40,054 nt of DNA, taken from Bacteroidales bacterium. GTDB taxonomy: Bacteria; Bacteroidota; Bacteroidia; Bacteroidales; Tenuifilaceae. Numbering within the stretch: position 1 is the stretch's first letter; the number at the start of each line of letters is the position of its first letter. The notes beneath the pieces were generated by a model. The model made no database searches, had not been told where the DNA came from, and saw only the letters and a list, made by a program, of their open reading frames with translations. A program made the translations under genes and the position numbers. The stretch spans positions 1-40,054 of the forward strand of contig JACABB010000038.1 of the NCBI GenBank assembly GCA_013376985.1. The letters are read 5' to 3'. Of the stretch, positions 20,387 to 29,410 are shown one piece after another.

Positions 20387-20908
20387 CTATTCAATTTCAA
20401 CGATAGTTGCTGAATTCTCTGTTTCCTTCGTTTTATCTTGAATATTTGCTAACTCATTACCTGAAAAAACCGCATCCATATTAAGAATCATAATGAATTT
20501 ATCATCAATGTTTGCTACACCTTCGATAAATTCCGATTTATACTTACTTCCAATGCTTGGGGCTGGCATTATCTGACTACTATTCAACTCTAATACAGCT
20601 TGAACTGAATCAACAAGAGCCCCAACATGAATAGAATCTCCATCCATTTCTATGTCTAAAACTATAATACAGGTATTTGTTGTATATTCGGTTTTTGTCA
20701 TTCCAAATTTTATACGGGTATCAATTACAGGTAAAACTGTACCACGAAGATTAATTACGCCCTTCATATATTCTGGAGCTTTTGGAACTTCTGTAATTTT
20801 GGTCATCTCAAGGATATTCAAAACTTTTCCAACATGAGCCGCAAATTCTTCTTCTCCAAGTTTGAACGAAAGAAAAGTGTTAATTTTTGCAATGTTTTCA
20901 TTATTCAT
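20387..20908 (-). CDS. cheW: Chemotaxis coupling protein CheW
   Basis: A 173-residue SH3-like adaptor that joins receptors to the kinase CheA in the signalling array. The CheW domain covers about residues 9-150, with TEVPKAPEYMKGVINLRGTV and LPVIDTRIKFGM, the blocks that bind CheA P5 and the receptor tip. The C-terminal 25 residues are an acidic extension without known function. It is 51 bp downstream of cheA. The start at 20908 is followed by a plausible N-terminus MNNENIAKINTFLSFKLGEE. Confidence 0.96.
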   Translation of the reverse strand: MNNENIAKINTFLSFKLGEEEFAAHVGKVLNILEMTKITEVPKAPEYMKGVINLRGTVLPVIDTRIKFGMTKTEYTTNTCIIVLDIEMDGDSIHVGALVDSVQAVLELNSSQIMPAPSIGSKYKSEFIEGVANIDDKFIMILNMDAVFSGNELANIQDKTKETENSATIVEIE

Positions 20909-20959
20909 GATTTTTCCTCCTAACGATTATTTAATTCCATGTCTATCTAAATCCTACTA

Positions 20960-23002
20960 TTAGTAGTTTTCGATTTTAGAAAATAGTTTAATTATTTTAT
21001 TGGTATCCAAAACTAGCGCAATAGATCCATCTCCTAGAATAGTTGCACCAGAAACCATCTCTTGTTTCTTATAATGCTTGCCAAGAGGCTTCAATACTGC
21101 CTGATATTCGCCAATTACGGTATCTACAATAAGACCTACTCTATTTTCCTCATAATTAATAACAATTACCTGTTCAATATCTTGTACTCCATCCGGTAGT
21201 CCAAATTCCCTACGAATGTTAAAAAAGGATACTTGTCTCCCTTCTAAAACTAAAACATTATTAAATGTTTCATAGATTTTTTTCCGCTCAACTGCAAATA
21301 TTTTATCAACGGAAGATAGTGGAATTACATAATGTGTCTCCTCAACCTTTATAAGTAATCCATCTATAATTGAAAGAGTAAGGGGTAGCTTAATTGTTAT
21401 AGTAGTTCCAACTCCCAATTCAGACTCAATTTCAACCTCTCCTCGAATATCGGCAATCTTCCGTTTCACAACATCCATTCCAACACCTCTACCCGATACA
21501 TCTGTTACTTTTTTAGCGGTTGAAAAACCTGGTATAAAAACGAGATCGAGTATTTCCTTTTTAGTAAATTTCTTATCGGGGGGTATAATACCTTTTGAGA
21601 CGGCCTTCTCTCTAATAATATCAGTATCAATACCTGCCCCATCATCTGAAATTAGAATATGAACATTTGCTCCTGAGTAGAATGCTTTGAGCGATATCTT
21701 TCCTTGTTTTGGTTTGCCCCTTTTGATACGCTCTTGTGCTTCCTCAATTCCATGATCCAAACTATTCCTAATAATGTGCATTAAGGGATCCGATAAACTT
21801 TCAATAATAGTTTTATCAAGCTCTGTATCTGCTCCCTCTGTTACAAATACTACATCTTTCTTTAGTTCGTTTGATAAATCTCGAACTAAGCGCTGAAAAC
21901 GGGTAAGCATATTCTCTATAGGAATAAGAACAATGCTAAACGCTGTATCCCTAAGTTGACGCGAAAGCTTTTGTACATTCTCTGAAATACCAGTTAAGCC
22001 TGGAATATTATTTTGTTCGGCAAATAAGGATAATCGAGCTTGTGTTGTAACTAATTCTGAAACCAAATTCATTAACGAGTCTAATTTTTCTGAAGAAACT
22101 CTAATGCTCGAAATTGATGTATCCTTTAATCCAACTTTATCTCTTTTTATTGTTGCCGCTTTGCTTTGGAGAAATCGCTTTTTTGCATCCTCAGCAATTT
22201 TTTGAACAGTTGCAAGCCCAATGTCTTTTTGAATTTTTGCAATTCGTGTAATTTCACTTACAAAATAATCATCATCCAATAAATTATCTTCTGCAATGCT
22301 TTGAATTTGAATGGTTGATTCCCCTTCTACAAAAATAAAAATGTCACTAATATCCGCATAATTGTGGTTTGTAACGAGTATAATCTCCCAGTAAGTATAG
22401 CATAATAGGGGATCTATTTCATTTAACAAAGGTATTTTGTTTAGGTGAACAAAAACTTTTGCGTTACCAAGTGAATGAATTTCATCAATTAAATAAAGAG
22501 GATTTGTGCCGTTTTTAAAAATTCCAATAGAAGGTATAAATCGAATGAAAAATGTTTTTTCTTCCTGTATTTCTTGAATGCTTACCTTACCTTGGTCCGA
22601 TTCATTGGAATTTTCAGAAACTGTTTCTACTTTGATTAACTTTGATACTCTTGAGACAAGCGCATTATGAAGTGTTAGAAAATCCGGATCATTATAGTTA
22701 TTCTCATCAAGAAGAAGTTTAAGATGATCAACTGATGATAAAGTAACATCCAATACTTCTCTCGTTAATTTTAACTTTTTGTTTCGAACGAGATCGTATA
22801 CTGTTTCAAGATCATGCGTATAATGATCAATAAGATCGAAACCAAACATACTACTATTCCCTTTTAGAGTATGCATTACTCGGAAAACTTGTTGAATCAG
22901 CCCAGGATCTTCAGGATTTTGTTCTAAAGCTAAAAGATTTTTTTCTAATCCTTCAATCAAATCGGTGGCTTCCTCTATGAATTTTTTCTTAAAGTTATCC
23001 AT
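20960..23002 (-). CDS. cheA: Chemotaxis histidine kinase CheA
   Basis: A 680-residue kinase that phosphorylates CheY and CheB in response to receptor state. P1/HPt is at about 1-110 with phospho-His44 in MHTLKGNSSMFG. A P2-like region (about 150-235) begins FFIRFIPSIGIFKNGTNPL. Dimerisation P3 is at about 300-365. The P4 ATPase has N-box HIIRNSLDHGIE (409-420), G1 DDGAGID and G2 GRGVGMDVV. P5, a CheW-like domain, fills about 545-680. All catalytic motifs look intact. CheY lies 8 bp upstream and cheW 51 bp downstream. Confidence 0.97.
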   Translation of the reverse strand: MDNFKKKFIEEATDLIEGLEKNLLALEQNPEDPGLIQQVFRVMHTLKGNSSMFGFDLIDHYTHDLETVYDLVRNKKLKLTREVLDVTLSSVDHLKLLLDENNYNDPDFLTLHNALVSRVSKLIKVETVSENSNESDQGKVSIQEIQEEKTFFIRFIPSIGIFKNGTNPLYLIDEIHSLGNAKVFVHLNKIPLLNEIDPLLCYTYWEIILVTNHNYADISDIFIFVEGESTIQIQSIAEDNLLDDDYFVSEITRIAKIQKDIGLATVQKIAEDAKKRFLQSKAATIKRDKVGLKDTSISSIRVSSEKLDSLMNLVSELVTTQARLSLFAEQNNIPGLTGISENVQKLSRQLRDTAFSIVLIPIENMLTRFQRLVRDLSNELKKDVVFVTEGADTELDKTIIESLSDPLMHIIRNSLDHGIEEAQERIKRGKPKQGKISLKAFYSGANVHILISDDGAGIDTDIIREKAVSKGIIPPDKKFTKKEILDLVFIPGFSTAKKVTDVSGRGVGMDVVKRKIADIRGEVEIESELGVGTTITIKLPLTLSIIDGLLIKVEETHYVIPLSSVDKIFAVERKKIYETFNNVLVLEGRQVSFFNIRREFGLPDGVQDIEQVIVINYEENRVGLIVDTVIGEYQAVLKPLGKHYKKQEMVSGATILGDGSIALVLDTNKIIKLFSKIENY

Positions 23003-23010
23003 ACCTTATT

Positions 23011-23376
23011 TTATCTAATTACCTTGTTTAGTGCTGCTATTAATTTAGCGGGAACAAATGGTTTAATAATCCAACCCGTAGCTCCAGCATCCTTTGCTTC
23101 CATTTTACGAGATGTTTGTGATTCCGTGGTAAGGAATAGTATTGGAATACGTTGGTATGTAGGCATCTTTCTAACCTCCTTAATAAGTTCTATACCATCC
23201 ATTTCTGGCATATGTAAATCTGTTATTATAAGATCAATTGATTTACCATCAAGGTACTTTAGAGCATCTTTACCATCAACTGCTACTAGTACATTATAAC
23301 CTTCGTTTTCAAGTGTAAAACTGACAACCTCGCGAATACTTTCTGAGTCATCAACTATTAGGATTGTTCTGGCCAT
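23011..23376 (-). CDS. cheY: CheY-type response regulator
   Basis: A 121-residue stand-alone receiver. The acid pair D9/D10, phospho-acceptor Asp53 (IITDLHMPEMDG), Thr83/Thr84 (FLTTES) and Lys105 (IIKPF) are present, and no output domain follows. Its position 8 bp before cheA makes it the likely main phospho-acceptor. In flagellated bacteria CheY-P binds FliM, but no flagellar gene is seen here, so the target is open. Confidence in the family is high, in the role as the principal CheY moderate. Confidence 0.94.
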   Translation of the reverse strand: MARTILIVDDSESIREVVSFTLENEGYNVLVAVDGKDALKYLDGKSIDLIITDLHMPEMDGIELIKEVRKMPTYQRIPILFLTTESQTSRKMEAKDAGATGWIIKPFVPAKLIAALNKVIR

Positions 23377-23391
23377 AATATTGTGATATAA

Positions 23392-23727
23392 TTATTTTTT
23401 ATTATTCAATAAATCAGCAAACCCATTATGTTCCAAAAGGTTTACATGTTCATCGGAAAGCGAAAGATTGAATGAAACTTCTTTTGACTTTCGCTCAACG
23501 GTCCACTTAAAAGAGTAAAGAAGCTGCAATGCTCCTAAATCAATATTTTCAACATCCTTAATTATAATATCAAAAGAATGGTACTTGTCCAAATTCTGTA
23601 TCATTAAATATTTAATACTTGGTATTTCATCAAGTGTTAAGGCTCCTGTCAGTAATATGGTCGCCTTCTTTTTTCCATCCTCGGTGGATGGGGTAACCTC
23701 ATAGGGTATTTTTTTTATTTTTTCCAT
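23392..23727 (-). CDS. STAS-domain protein of the che cluster
   Basis: A 111-residue single STAS domain, related to anti-sigma factor antagonists. The fold's core is seen in ATILLTGALTLDEIPSIKYL and IDLGALQLLYSFKW. The loop that normally reads D-S-S-G, with a phosphorylated Ser or Thr, reads D-L-G-A here, so control by serine phosphorylation is unlikely. STAS proteins next to cheA are known in several phyla, though their job is poorly defined. It starts 12 bp after the large coiled-coil gene and ends 15 bp before cheY. I infer a protein-protein adaptor. Confidence 0.85.
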   Translation of the reverse strand: MEKIKKIPYEVTPSTEDGKKKATILLTGALTLDEIPSIKYLMIQNLDKYHSFDIIIKDVENIDLGALQLLYSFKWTVERKSKEVSFNLSLSDEHVNLLEHNGFADLLNNKK

Positions 23728-23739
23728 ATCGTATGCAAA

Positions 23740-25563
23740 TTAAAAAAGCTCCACTTCATCAGAACTTCTTTTTGAGCTTTTATTCTCAATATCCTGATCA
23801 TCTATAATTAAGTCATTACCTTCCTTAGATATAACGCTATTGTGGATCATATGCTCTGTCTCCATAGTATACAAACGCTTAATAGAATTGAGGGTTTCAT
23901 CCCTTTGTGATTTATCAAAATCGACACCTATTAATTTTTGATATATTTCCTTGAGTTCAACTATAATTTTTGAAATTGTTTTTTCAAATAAATCGTAGTA
24001 CCGAATTTGTTTAATTGATTCTTTTATCTCCGAAATTGTACTATTACTATGTTTGATATTCTCGTTAAGAAGTTGGCTTATTCTGTTACTTTTTATTTGA
24101 AGCTGACTCAGTATTGAATTAATGCCTTCGGTAGCATTATTTATAGTTTGGTTCTTCCCAAGGGATTCAATAAACAGTTTTACTTCCACTGTAAGCTCAT
24201 TCTCATTTACTAAAATTTGAGACATTATCATTTGAATTGTATTCTCAAATAGTTGTATATCATCAAATACTCCTTTAATCTGTAAAATTGTATCTTTTAA
24301 TGCAGCATACTCTTCTGATTTATGAGAAAAGTGTGAAAGTATACTTTCCGTAACCTTACTAAGCCTATTACTTGAATCAGTTAAACTATTAATACTTTTT
24401 GCTGATTGAGAAAGAAGTGAGTTAAGGTTTCCTATTTGAAATAGCTGATCTTTATTTGTCCCAATGAAATATGAAAATACTTGCTCTGAATTAGATAACC
24501 TTTGAAGTATTCTTGTTAGGTGAATTTCATCGGAGCTATCAGTAGTATTATTCAATCGTTTACAAATATCAGTAATGCTAAACATCTCATTACCTATCTC
24601 AAGAAAGTTTTCTGTTATCTTCTCAATTGCAAGCTGATACTCCTTATTAGCTTTCACAAGTATTGCTGCCTGTAAACCAGAAATATCTTTTATTTTTTGG
24701 TAAAGTTGTGATTGATTTATTTCATTAGCAGTACTCTCTTTTTGAAGTAGATCAAATTCCTTGAGGATAATTTTATGACTCTGTTGTATATGCTCAATCT
24801 TTTGTCGAATTATGTCTTGATATTGTAGATTTGTAATAATATCAGCAATATATTCTGAATTCTTATCCGTTTTTGTGGTTAATTCAGGAATTTGATGCTT
24901 TACTTCTTCATGCTTTTCGGCAAAAAAAACTATTGCGTAGTGAATATTGTTTATAATTGAATCTAAATCAATGGCTTTACTTATCAATACGGATTCAAAA
25001 CCCTTAATAGTGACAATAATTTCTGTTTCTAAACTAAGAATAAGTTTTTCACAATTAATGCATCTTTCATGATATTCATCAATAATCAAATTATTCTCTT
25101 TGATAACATTGATCCACTTTTTTTCTATCTGTGTTGAAAATTTGGAATCGCTGAAGGTTAAATTCGCAAGTAAAAATTTTAATGTCGAAAGATTTTGCTT
25201 TAGGTTTTTGATTGGAATAAAAAACTGATCGAGTAGCGTTTGAACATTCTTAAGACTTTTGGTGCTTTTATTAAGATGAAGGCTAAATTGACTTTGTATT
25301 TTACTCAAATCTTTATACAGCGACTGAAGCTCATTAAACAAATTTCTATTGCTTATTTCAGATAAAGATCTGAAAATTTCATGGGCATTATCAGATATTC
25401 CTTTCGCTTGATTATAAAAAATTTTAAAATTAGAATTCAGACCCAAAAAATCATCCGATGAACATTTATGAAGATCGATAATCTGCTCATCGATAGTCAT
25501 TAATATTGATGAGATTTCCTTAATAACTAAATCATTTAACAATATAGAATTTTTTTTAATCAT
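23740..25563 (-). CDS. Large helical protein with CheZ-like motifs
   Basis: I choose the ATG at 25563 (MIKKNSILLNDLVIKE), giving 607 residues; a TTG at 25578 would add five. There is no signal peptide or membrane segment, and the protein is predicted to be almost entirely long amphipathic helices. Counting from the TTG start, NLQYQDIIRQKIEHIQQ (250-266) and KQIRYYDLFEKTISKII (523-539) both resemble the CheZ active-site helix FQDLTGQVI, with acidic Asp255 and Asp529 placed like the catalytic Asp. The C-terminus SSDEVELF recalls the acidic CheY-binding tail of CheZ. It sits between a receiver gene and STAS-cheY-cheA. Family not recognised; a CheY-P phosphatase or array scaffold role is inferred. 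Confidence 0.75.
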   Translation of the reverse strand: MIKKNSILLNDLVIKEISSILMTIDEQIIDLHKCSSDDFLGLNSNFKIFYNQAKGISDNAHEIFRSLSEISNRNLFNELQSLYKDLSKIQSQFSLHLNKSTKSLKNVQTLLDQFFIPIKNLKQNLSTLKFLLANLTFSDSKFSTQIEKKWINVIKENNLIIDEYHERCINCEKLILSLETEIIVTIKGFESVLISKAIDLDSIINNIHYAIVFFAEKHEEVKHQIPELTTKTDKNSEYIADIITNLQYQDIIRQKIEHIQQSHKIILKEFDLLQKESTANEINQSQLYQKIKDISGLQAAILVKANKEYQLAIEKITENFLEIGNEMFSITDICKRLNNTTDSSDEIHLTRILQRLSNSEQVFSYFIGTNKDQLFQIGNLNSLLSQSAKSINSLTDSSNRLSKVTESILSHFSHKSEEYAALKDTILQIKGVFDDIQLFENTIQMIMSQILVNENELTVEVKLFIESLGKNQTINNATEGINSILSQLQIKSNRISQLLNENIKHSNSTISEIKESIKQIRYYDLFEKTISKIIVELKEIYQKLIGVDFDKSQRDETLNSIKRLYTMETEHMIHNSVISKEGNDLIIDDQDIENKSSKRSSDEVELF

Positions 25564-25670
25564 TATTATATGTACCAAATAAAAAATAGTAAATTTAATA
25601 AATTACCGGTTGTTAGCAGTTTATAGAAAATACTCTACTCTCTTGATAAAATTAATTGTAAACACAAATT

Positions 25671-26048
25671 TTATAGTAAATACTCCTTAAATTTTGAAAG
25701 AAATATAGGAATATCAATTGGTTTTGCAAAAAAATCAGCAGCACCCAACCTCTTACACATTTCAATATTTTCTTTAGTGCTTACAGCAGATACAACAACT
25801 ACAGGTATTTCCGATGTGGATAGGTTGGATTTTAATTTTTCTAAAATTTCAAAACCGCTCACCTGAGGCATAAGTAAATCTAAAAGGATAAGATCGGGTT
25901 TTTTGCGTTCAATAATTGTAAAAGCTTCCTTTGCACTTAAAGCAACATCGGTATTATAACCTTCTTCTTGAAGAATTGCTTCTAACAAAACAAGGTTCGT
26001 TGTAGAATCATCTACAATTAGTATTGAAGCTAAACTATTCTTATCCAT
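25671..26048 (-). CDS. Response regulator, receiver domain only
   Basis: A 125-residue receiver with acidic residues D13/D14, phospho-acceptor Asp57 (LILLDLLMPQVSG), Ser (VVSAVS) and Lys (AKPID). No output domain follows. It is the first gene of the leftward che cluster, about 107 bp before the helical CheZ-like protein. It differs clearly from the CheY next to cheA, for example in the LLMPQVSGFEIL segment. Possibly a phosphate sink or second output regulator; that is an inference. Confidence 0.9.
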   Translation of the reverse strand: MDKNSLASILIVDDSTTNLVLLEAILQEEGYNTDVALSAKEAFTIIERKKPDLILLDLLMPQVSGFEILEKLKSNLSTSEIPVVVVSAVSTKENIEMCKRLGAADFFAKPIDIPIFLSKFKEYLL

Positions 26049-26170
26049 TAAATACTTTTTTTAATTAATGAAAATCTTATTTCAATTTTAAAATCTACAT
26101 AGAATTAAACAAACTTCTATAAAAGTAGTCATAGTATTTCTTAACTCAAAAAACATGACACACATTCACC

Positions 26171-26179
26171 CCAAATTTA
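26171..26179 (-). promoter_or_regulatory. Candidate promoter box of the che cluster
   Basis: On the minus strand TAAATTTGG matches TAnnTTTG, about 125 bp before the first receiver gene. No good -33 element was seen. The divergent Crp/Fnr gene starts 140 bp to the right, so the 271 bp gap probably holds both promoters. Confidence 0.3.
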
Positions 26180-26319
26180 TAATCCTTTTAACTACTTAAG
26201 AAACCTTTGTAATGATATTCCTTTTATTAAAAAATGATTTAGATCATCGCATAAAATTATAATAAAATTTAAATTAGAATCATGTTATTTCTTACATTTA
26301 CAAAAAACCATTTAAGAAA

Positions 26320-27009
26320 ATGGAAACTCCAATTATAAGTACAAACGAAAACTTTAGTTTTGCCCCATTAAATTCCTTATTAAAAAACTCTGAAAAGGAC
26401 ACTCTCAATTTGAATACAAACTTAGTTGAATATTCAAAACGGGATACAATTATAAAGCAGAGTGCCCGGTCATCGCATATAATTTACATTAATCAAGGAT
26501 TGATCAAAATATCCAAAGAATTAAGGAAAGGAAAAAGTTTGATTTTAAATATTATAGGATCCAATAATTTCGTTGGAATCAGCTCTGCTTTTGGAAGCGA
26601 TACTTATAATTTCTCGGTAACTGCAATTGAACCAACGGTTGTTTCTTTTATAGATACAACCTTTTTTAAGGATATCATTGTTAAGAATGGCGCAATTGGA
26701 CTTGAACTAATTTCACAAATAAGCCGAAACAACATTGATATGACTGATAAATTATCTAGTTTACTATACAAACAACTTCCAGGAAGAGTTGCTGATATAA
26801 TTATTTATTTTTCGGAGGATATCTATAAAAATGCTACATTTACTTTTCCATTAACTCGACAGGAACTTGCTGAACTAGCAGGTACAACTAAAGAGAGTAT
26901 TATTAGAACTTTATCAGAGTTTAAACATGATAAAATTATTGATATAGAAAGAAATGTTGTTTCAGTTTTGAGTCCTAAGATTATCCATACTCTAAGTCGA
27001 TTAGGATAG
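26320..27009 (+). CDS. Crp/Fnr-family transcriptional regulator
   Basis: A 229-residue regulator with an N-terminal cyclic-nucleotide-binding-like beta roll (about 25-145) and a C-terminal winged helix with 'FPLTRQELAELAGTTKESII' then RTLSEF. The protein contains no cysteine, so it cannot hold an FNR-type iron-sulphur cluster. The RExxR-type cAMP signature is also not evident. It is divergent from the che cluster and 31 bp before a second receiver gene read the same way. I infer that it may control the che cluster, the receiver or both. Confidence 0.92.
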   Translation: METPIISTNENFSFAPLNSLLKNSEKDTLNLNTNLVEYSKRDTIIKQSARSSHIIYINQGLIKISKELRKGKSLILNIIGSNNFVGISSAFGSDTYNFSVTAIEPTVVSFIDTTFFKDIIVKNGAIGLELISQISRNNIDMTDKLSSLLYKQLPGRVADIIIYFSEDIYKNATFTFPLTRQELAELAGTTKESIIRTLSEFKHDKIIDIERNVVSVLSPKIIHTLSRLG

Positions 27010-27040
27010 TTTTATGATTCCTAATATCAAAATATAGAAT

Positions 27041-27415
27041 ATGGATTATAGAATTTTAATTGTGGACGATATCTATATCAATAGATTATTGTTAAAAGAA
27101 ATCGTTAAAAAATTTTGTAAATGTTATTTTGAAGCTCAAAATGGTAAAGAGGCAATTGATATATTAGTAAATGAAGATATTGATGTTATCATTATGGATA
27201 TTGAAATGCCCGTTATGAATGGGATCGAAACAACCAGATATATAAGAGAATCTTTACCCTCTCCTAAAAAATTCACCCCAATAATAGCCCTTACTGCCCA
27301 TAATCCTGATAATTTTTTTGCTGATTTTCAGAATGTTGGTTTTAATCAACTACTTATTAAGCCCTATTCAATGGATTCCATATTTGAATGCATTAAAAGT
27401 GTTTGCGCTCAATAA
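27041..27415 (+). CDS. Response regulator, receiver domain only
   Basis: A 124-residue receiver with D9/D10, phospho-acceptor Asp53 (IIMDIEMPVMNGIETTRYI), Thr in ALTAHN and Lys in LIKPYS. The sequence is of the type usually found at the C-terminus of hybrid histidine kinases, so it may accept phosphate from such a kinase elsewhere rather than from CheA. It follows the Crp/Fnr gene by 31 bp and converges with the chemoreceptor gene. It is the third stand-alone receiver in 4.5 kb. Confidence 0.9.
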   Translation: MDYRILIVDDIYINRLLLKEIVKKFCKCYFEAQNGKEAIDILVNEDIDVIIMDIEMPVMNGIETTRYIRESLPSPKKFTPIIALTAHNPDNFFADFQNVGFNQLLIKPYSMDSIFECIKSVCAQ

Positions 27416-27497
27416 AAATGATTTTCATTGGCTAAATCAATAGGTCATAGAAATAATTATGAAACACCTTGTAGTTTCTTTTTATTGGTATAATTCA

Positions 27498-29399
27498 TCA
27501 ATCCACTTTTGTTTTAAAGTATGCAACTAAAGTCATAAGTTGTTTTGCTTGCTCTGTCATTATTTCAGAACTTGAAGTCATCTCTTCCGATGAAGTAACA
27601 TTTTGCTGAGTTATTCTATCCAGCTGTTGGATTGCATTGTTTATTTGTTCTGCGCCAATAGTCTGTTCCTTGCTGGCATCAGATATCTCTTGTATTAAAT
27701 GGGATGTTATCTCAATTTGGGGAATAATAGTATTCAATAGTTCTGTGGCTTCTTCGGTTATTTTAACGCTGTTAATTGATAGGTTATTTATTTCATCAGC
27801 AGCAAGTTTGCTTCTCTCTGCAAGTTTGCGTACTTCTGCAGCCACTACTGCAAATCCTCTACCATGCTCCCCTGCTCGTGCTGCTTCTACAGCTGCATTT
27901 AAGGCAAGAATATTAGTTTGAAAAGCTATATCATTAATGATCTTGATCTTACTAGCAATATTTTTAATGGAGACTACGCTTTCCTGAGAGGCATTCTTAA
28001 CTTTTTCTGCATCTTTGGCAACACTAAGTGCAATTTTATCGGTTTGAACAGAATTCACAGAATTCTGTTCAATATTAGACACTATCTGTTCCATGGTTGA
28101 AGAAACCTCTTCTGTAGATGATGCTAATTCCATTGCCCCAGATGAAAGTTGTTGGGCCGTTGAGTTAATCTGATAACTTGCTCTAAAAATATTATTACTT
28201 GCCACTTGGAGTTCATGAACCATTTCAATTAGTTTACTTTGCATAGTATTCAATGATTTCTGCAAGAAACCTAGCTCATCTTTTCGATTCACTTCAACCA
28301 ATGATGTAAGGTTTCCCTTAGCTATCTGCTTTGAAAATTCAACCGCTTTATATATTGGCTTAATAAAATTATCTGCCAAAAAATATATGAATATTGTAAT
28401 AATTATTATTCCTATTAGCCCAGCAAGTAAAGTTTTTACCAAAAGGGTATTTACATCACTCAGCGTTTCCTCAATTGGAACAATAACACATAATGACCAT
28501 GGAGTAATAGAAAATCCAACTTGAATTGGAGTAAAACAAAGAAATATTCCTTTATTAAATTGTTTTGAGGTAACCGAAAGAGTTTTTAACTCACCATTTT
28601 TTATTGTTGTGAGAATATTATTATTTGTAAAATCAAAATTATCGGAAAATTTCTTGCCAATTGCTGCTTGATTGGAATAGGCTGCAATAACACCATCATT
28701 GGAAACTAGTGAACCAAAACCTGTCTTAAATAACCTAATATTTCCAATAATCTTAGATAATTCCTTTAGATCTATATCAATACCTATTACACCGAGAGTC
28801 TTGCCATTATCAACTATTGGAAAAACAATACTAGTTTCGAAAAACATATTTTTTTCATCGCCAGTGTATGAATAATAATATGGCTCATTAATTACTTCTT
28901 TCTGAGTTTTACTAGCAATAGTATAATAATCCTCATTAAACATCGCTATCTTCCCCCGCTCAATCAATATTTTTCCCTTCTCTTTGTAATAGGAAACATT
29001 GTAATGCCCTTCTTCATCATACGGATAAATGGTTTTAAATTTTTCATCGTTCCCATCTAAAGCATTGGTCTCCCACATTGACCATACGGCAAGGAAAATT
29101 TCATTTTTTTCAAGAGTTTCCTTTAATATATTGGAGTAATATTCTCTATTTATATTACCTGCCTTCCTCAATGAATTGAAACTATTCGCCAAATTCCTAA
29201 CAGATTCAATAGGTTTTTCAAGATATAACCTCACCTTAGTTGATGTCTCTAACGATTTACTGATGCTAATCTCAGTCGCATATTTGATAGCTGTTTTTCT
29301 ATTCGATAGCGTAATTACAAAGATTGTTATGGCATAAACCAAAAGGGTAAATCCAAGAATGCTTACTAGCATTTTAGTTTTAAGACTATTCCATTTCAT
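27498..29399 (-). CDS. Methyl-accepting chemotaxis protein, dCache type
   Basis: A 633-residue chemoreceptor. Membrane helix 1 is at about 10-31. A periplasmic double-Cache ligand-binding domain fills about 40-310, with [12 protein letters not shown] and the second-half block [14 protein letters not shown]. Helix 2 is at about 321-345, HAMP at about 346-398, and the cytoplasmic signalling hairpin has its highly conserved tip at 489-530 ([20 protein letters not shown]). It ends FKTKVD with no CheR/CheB tether. The only receptor in the window; it lies 11 bp after a porin-like gene in the same direction. The ligand is unknown, though dCache domains often bind amino acids or amines. Confidence 0.96.
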   Translation of the reverse strand: MKWNSLKTKMLVSILGFTLLVYAITIFVITLSNRKTAIKYATEISISKSLETSTKVRLYLEKPIESVRNLANSFNSLRKAGNINREYYSNILKETLEKNEIFLAVWSMWETNALDGNDEKFKTIYPYDEEGHYNVSYYKEKGKILIERGKIAMFNEDYYTIASKTQKEVINEPYYYSYTGDEKNMFFETSIVFPIVDNGKTLGVIGIDIDLKELSKIIGNIRLFKTGFGSLVSNDGVIAAYSNQAAIGKKFSDNFDFTNNNILTTIKNGELKTLSVTSKQFNKGIFLCFTPIQVGFSITPWSLCVIVPIEETLSDVNTLLVKTLLAGLIGIIIITIFIYFLADNFIKPIYKAVEFSKQIAKGNLTSLVEVNRKDELGFLQKSLNTMQSKLIEMVHELQVASNNIFRASYQINSTAQQLSSGAMELASSTEEVSSTMEQIVSNIEQNSVNSVQTDKIALSVAKDAEKVKNASQESVVSIKNIASKIKIINDIAFQTNILALNAAVEAARAGEHGRGFAVVAAEVRKLAERSKLAADEINNLSINSVKITEEATELLNTIIPQIEITSHLIQEISDASKEQTIGAEQINNAIQQLDRITQQNVTSSEEMTSSSEIMTEQAKQLMTLVAYFKTKVD

Positions 29400-29410
29400 A
29401 TTACAGCTTG

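Noticed and set aside
26320-27009. True FNR oxygen sensor
   Set aside because: The protein has no cysteine, so it cannot bind the 4Fe-4S cluster.
27461-27485. GAAAC/GTTTC stem followed by T's after the second receiver gene
   Set aside because: A five-base stem with only two G-C pairs is too weak to support a terminator call.
27498-27520. CheR/CheB-binding pentapeptide at the receptor C-terminus
   Set aside because: The receptor ends FKTKVD, without a W-x-x-F pattern.
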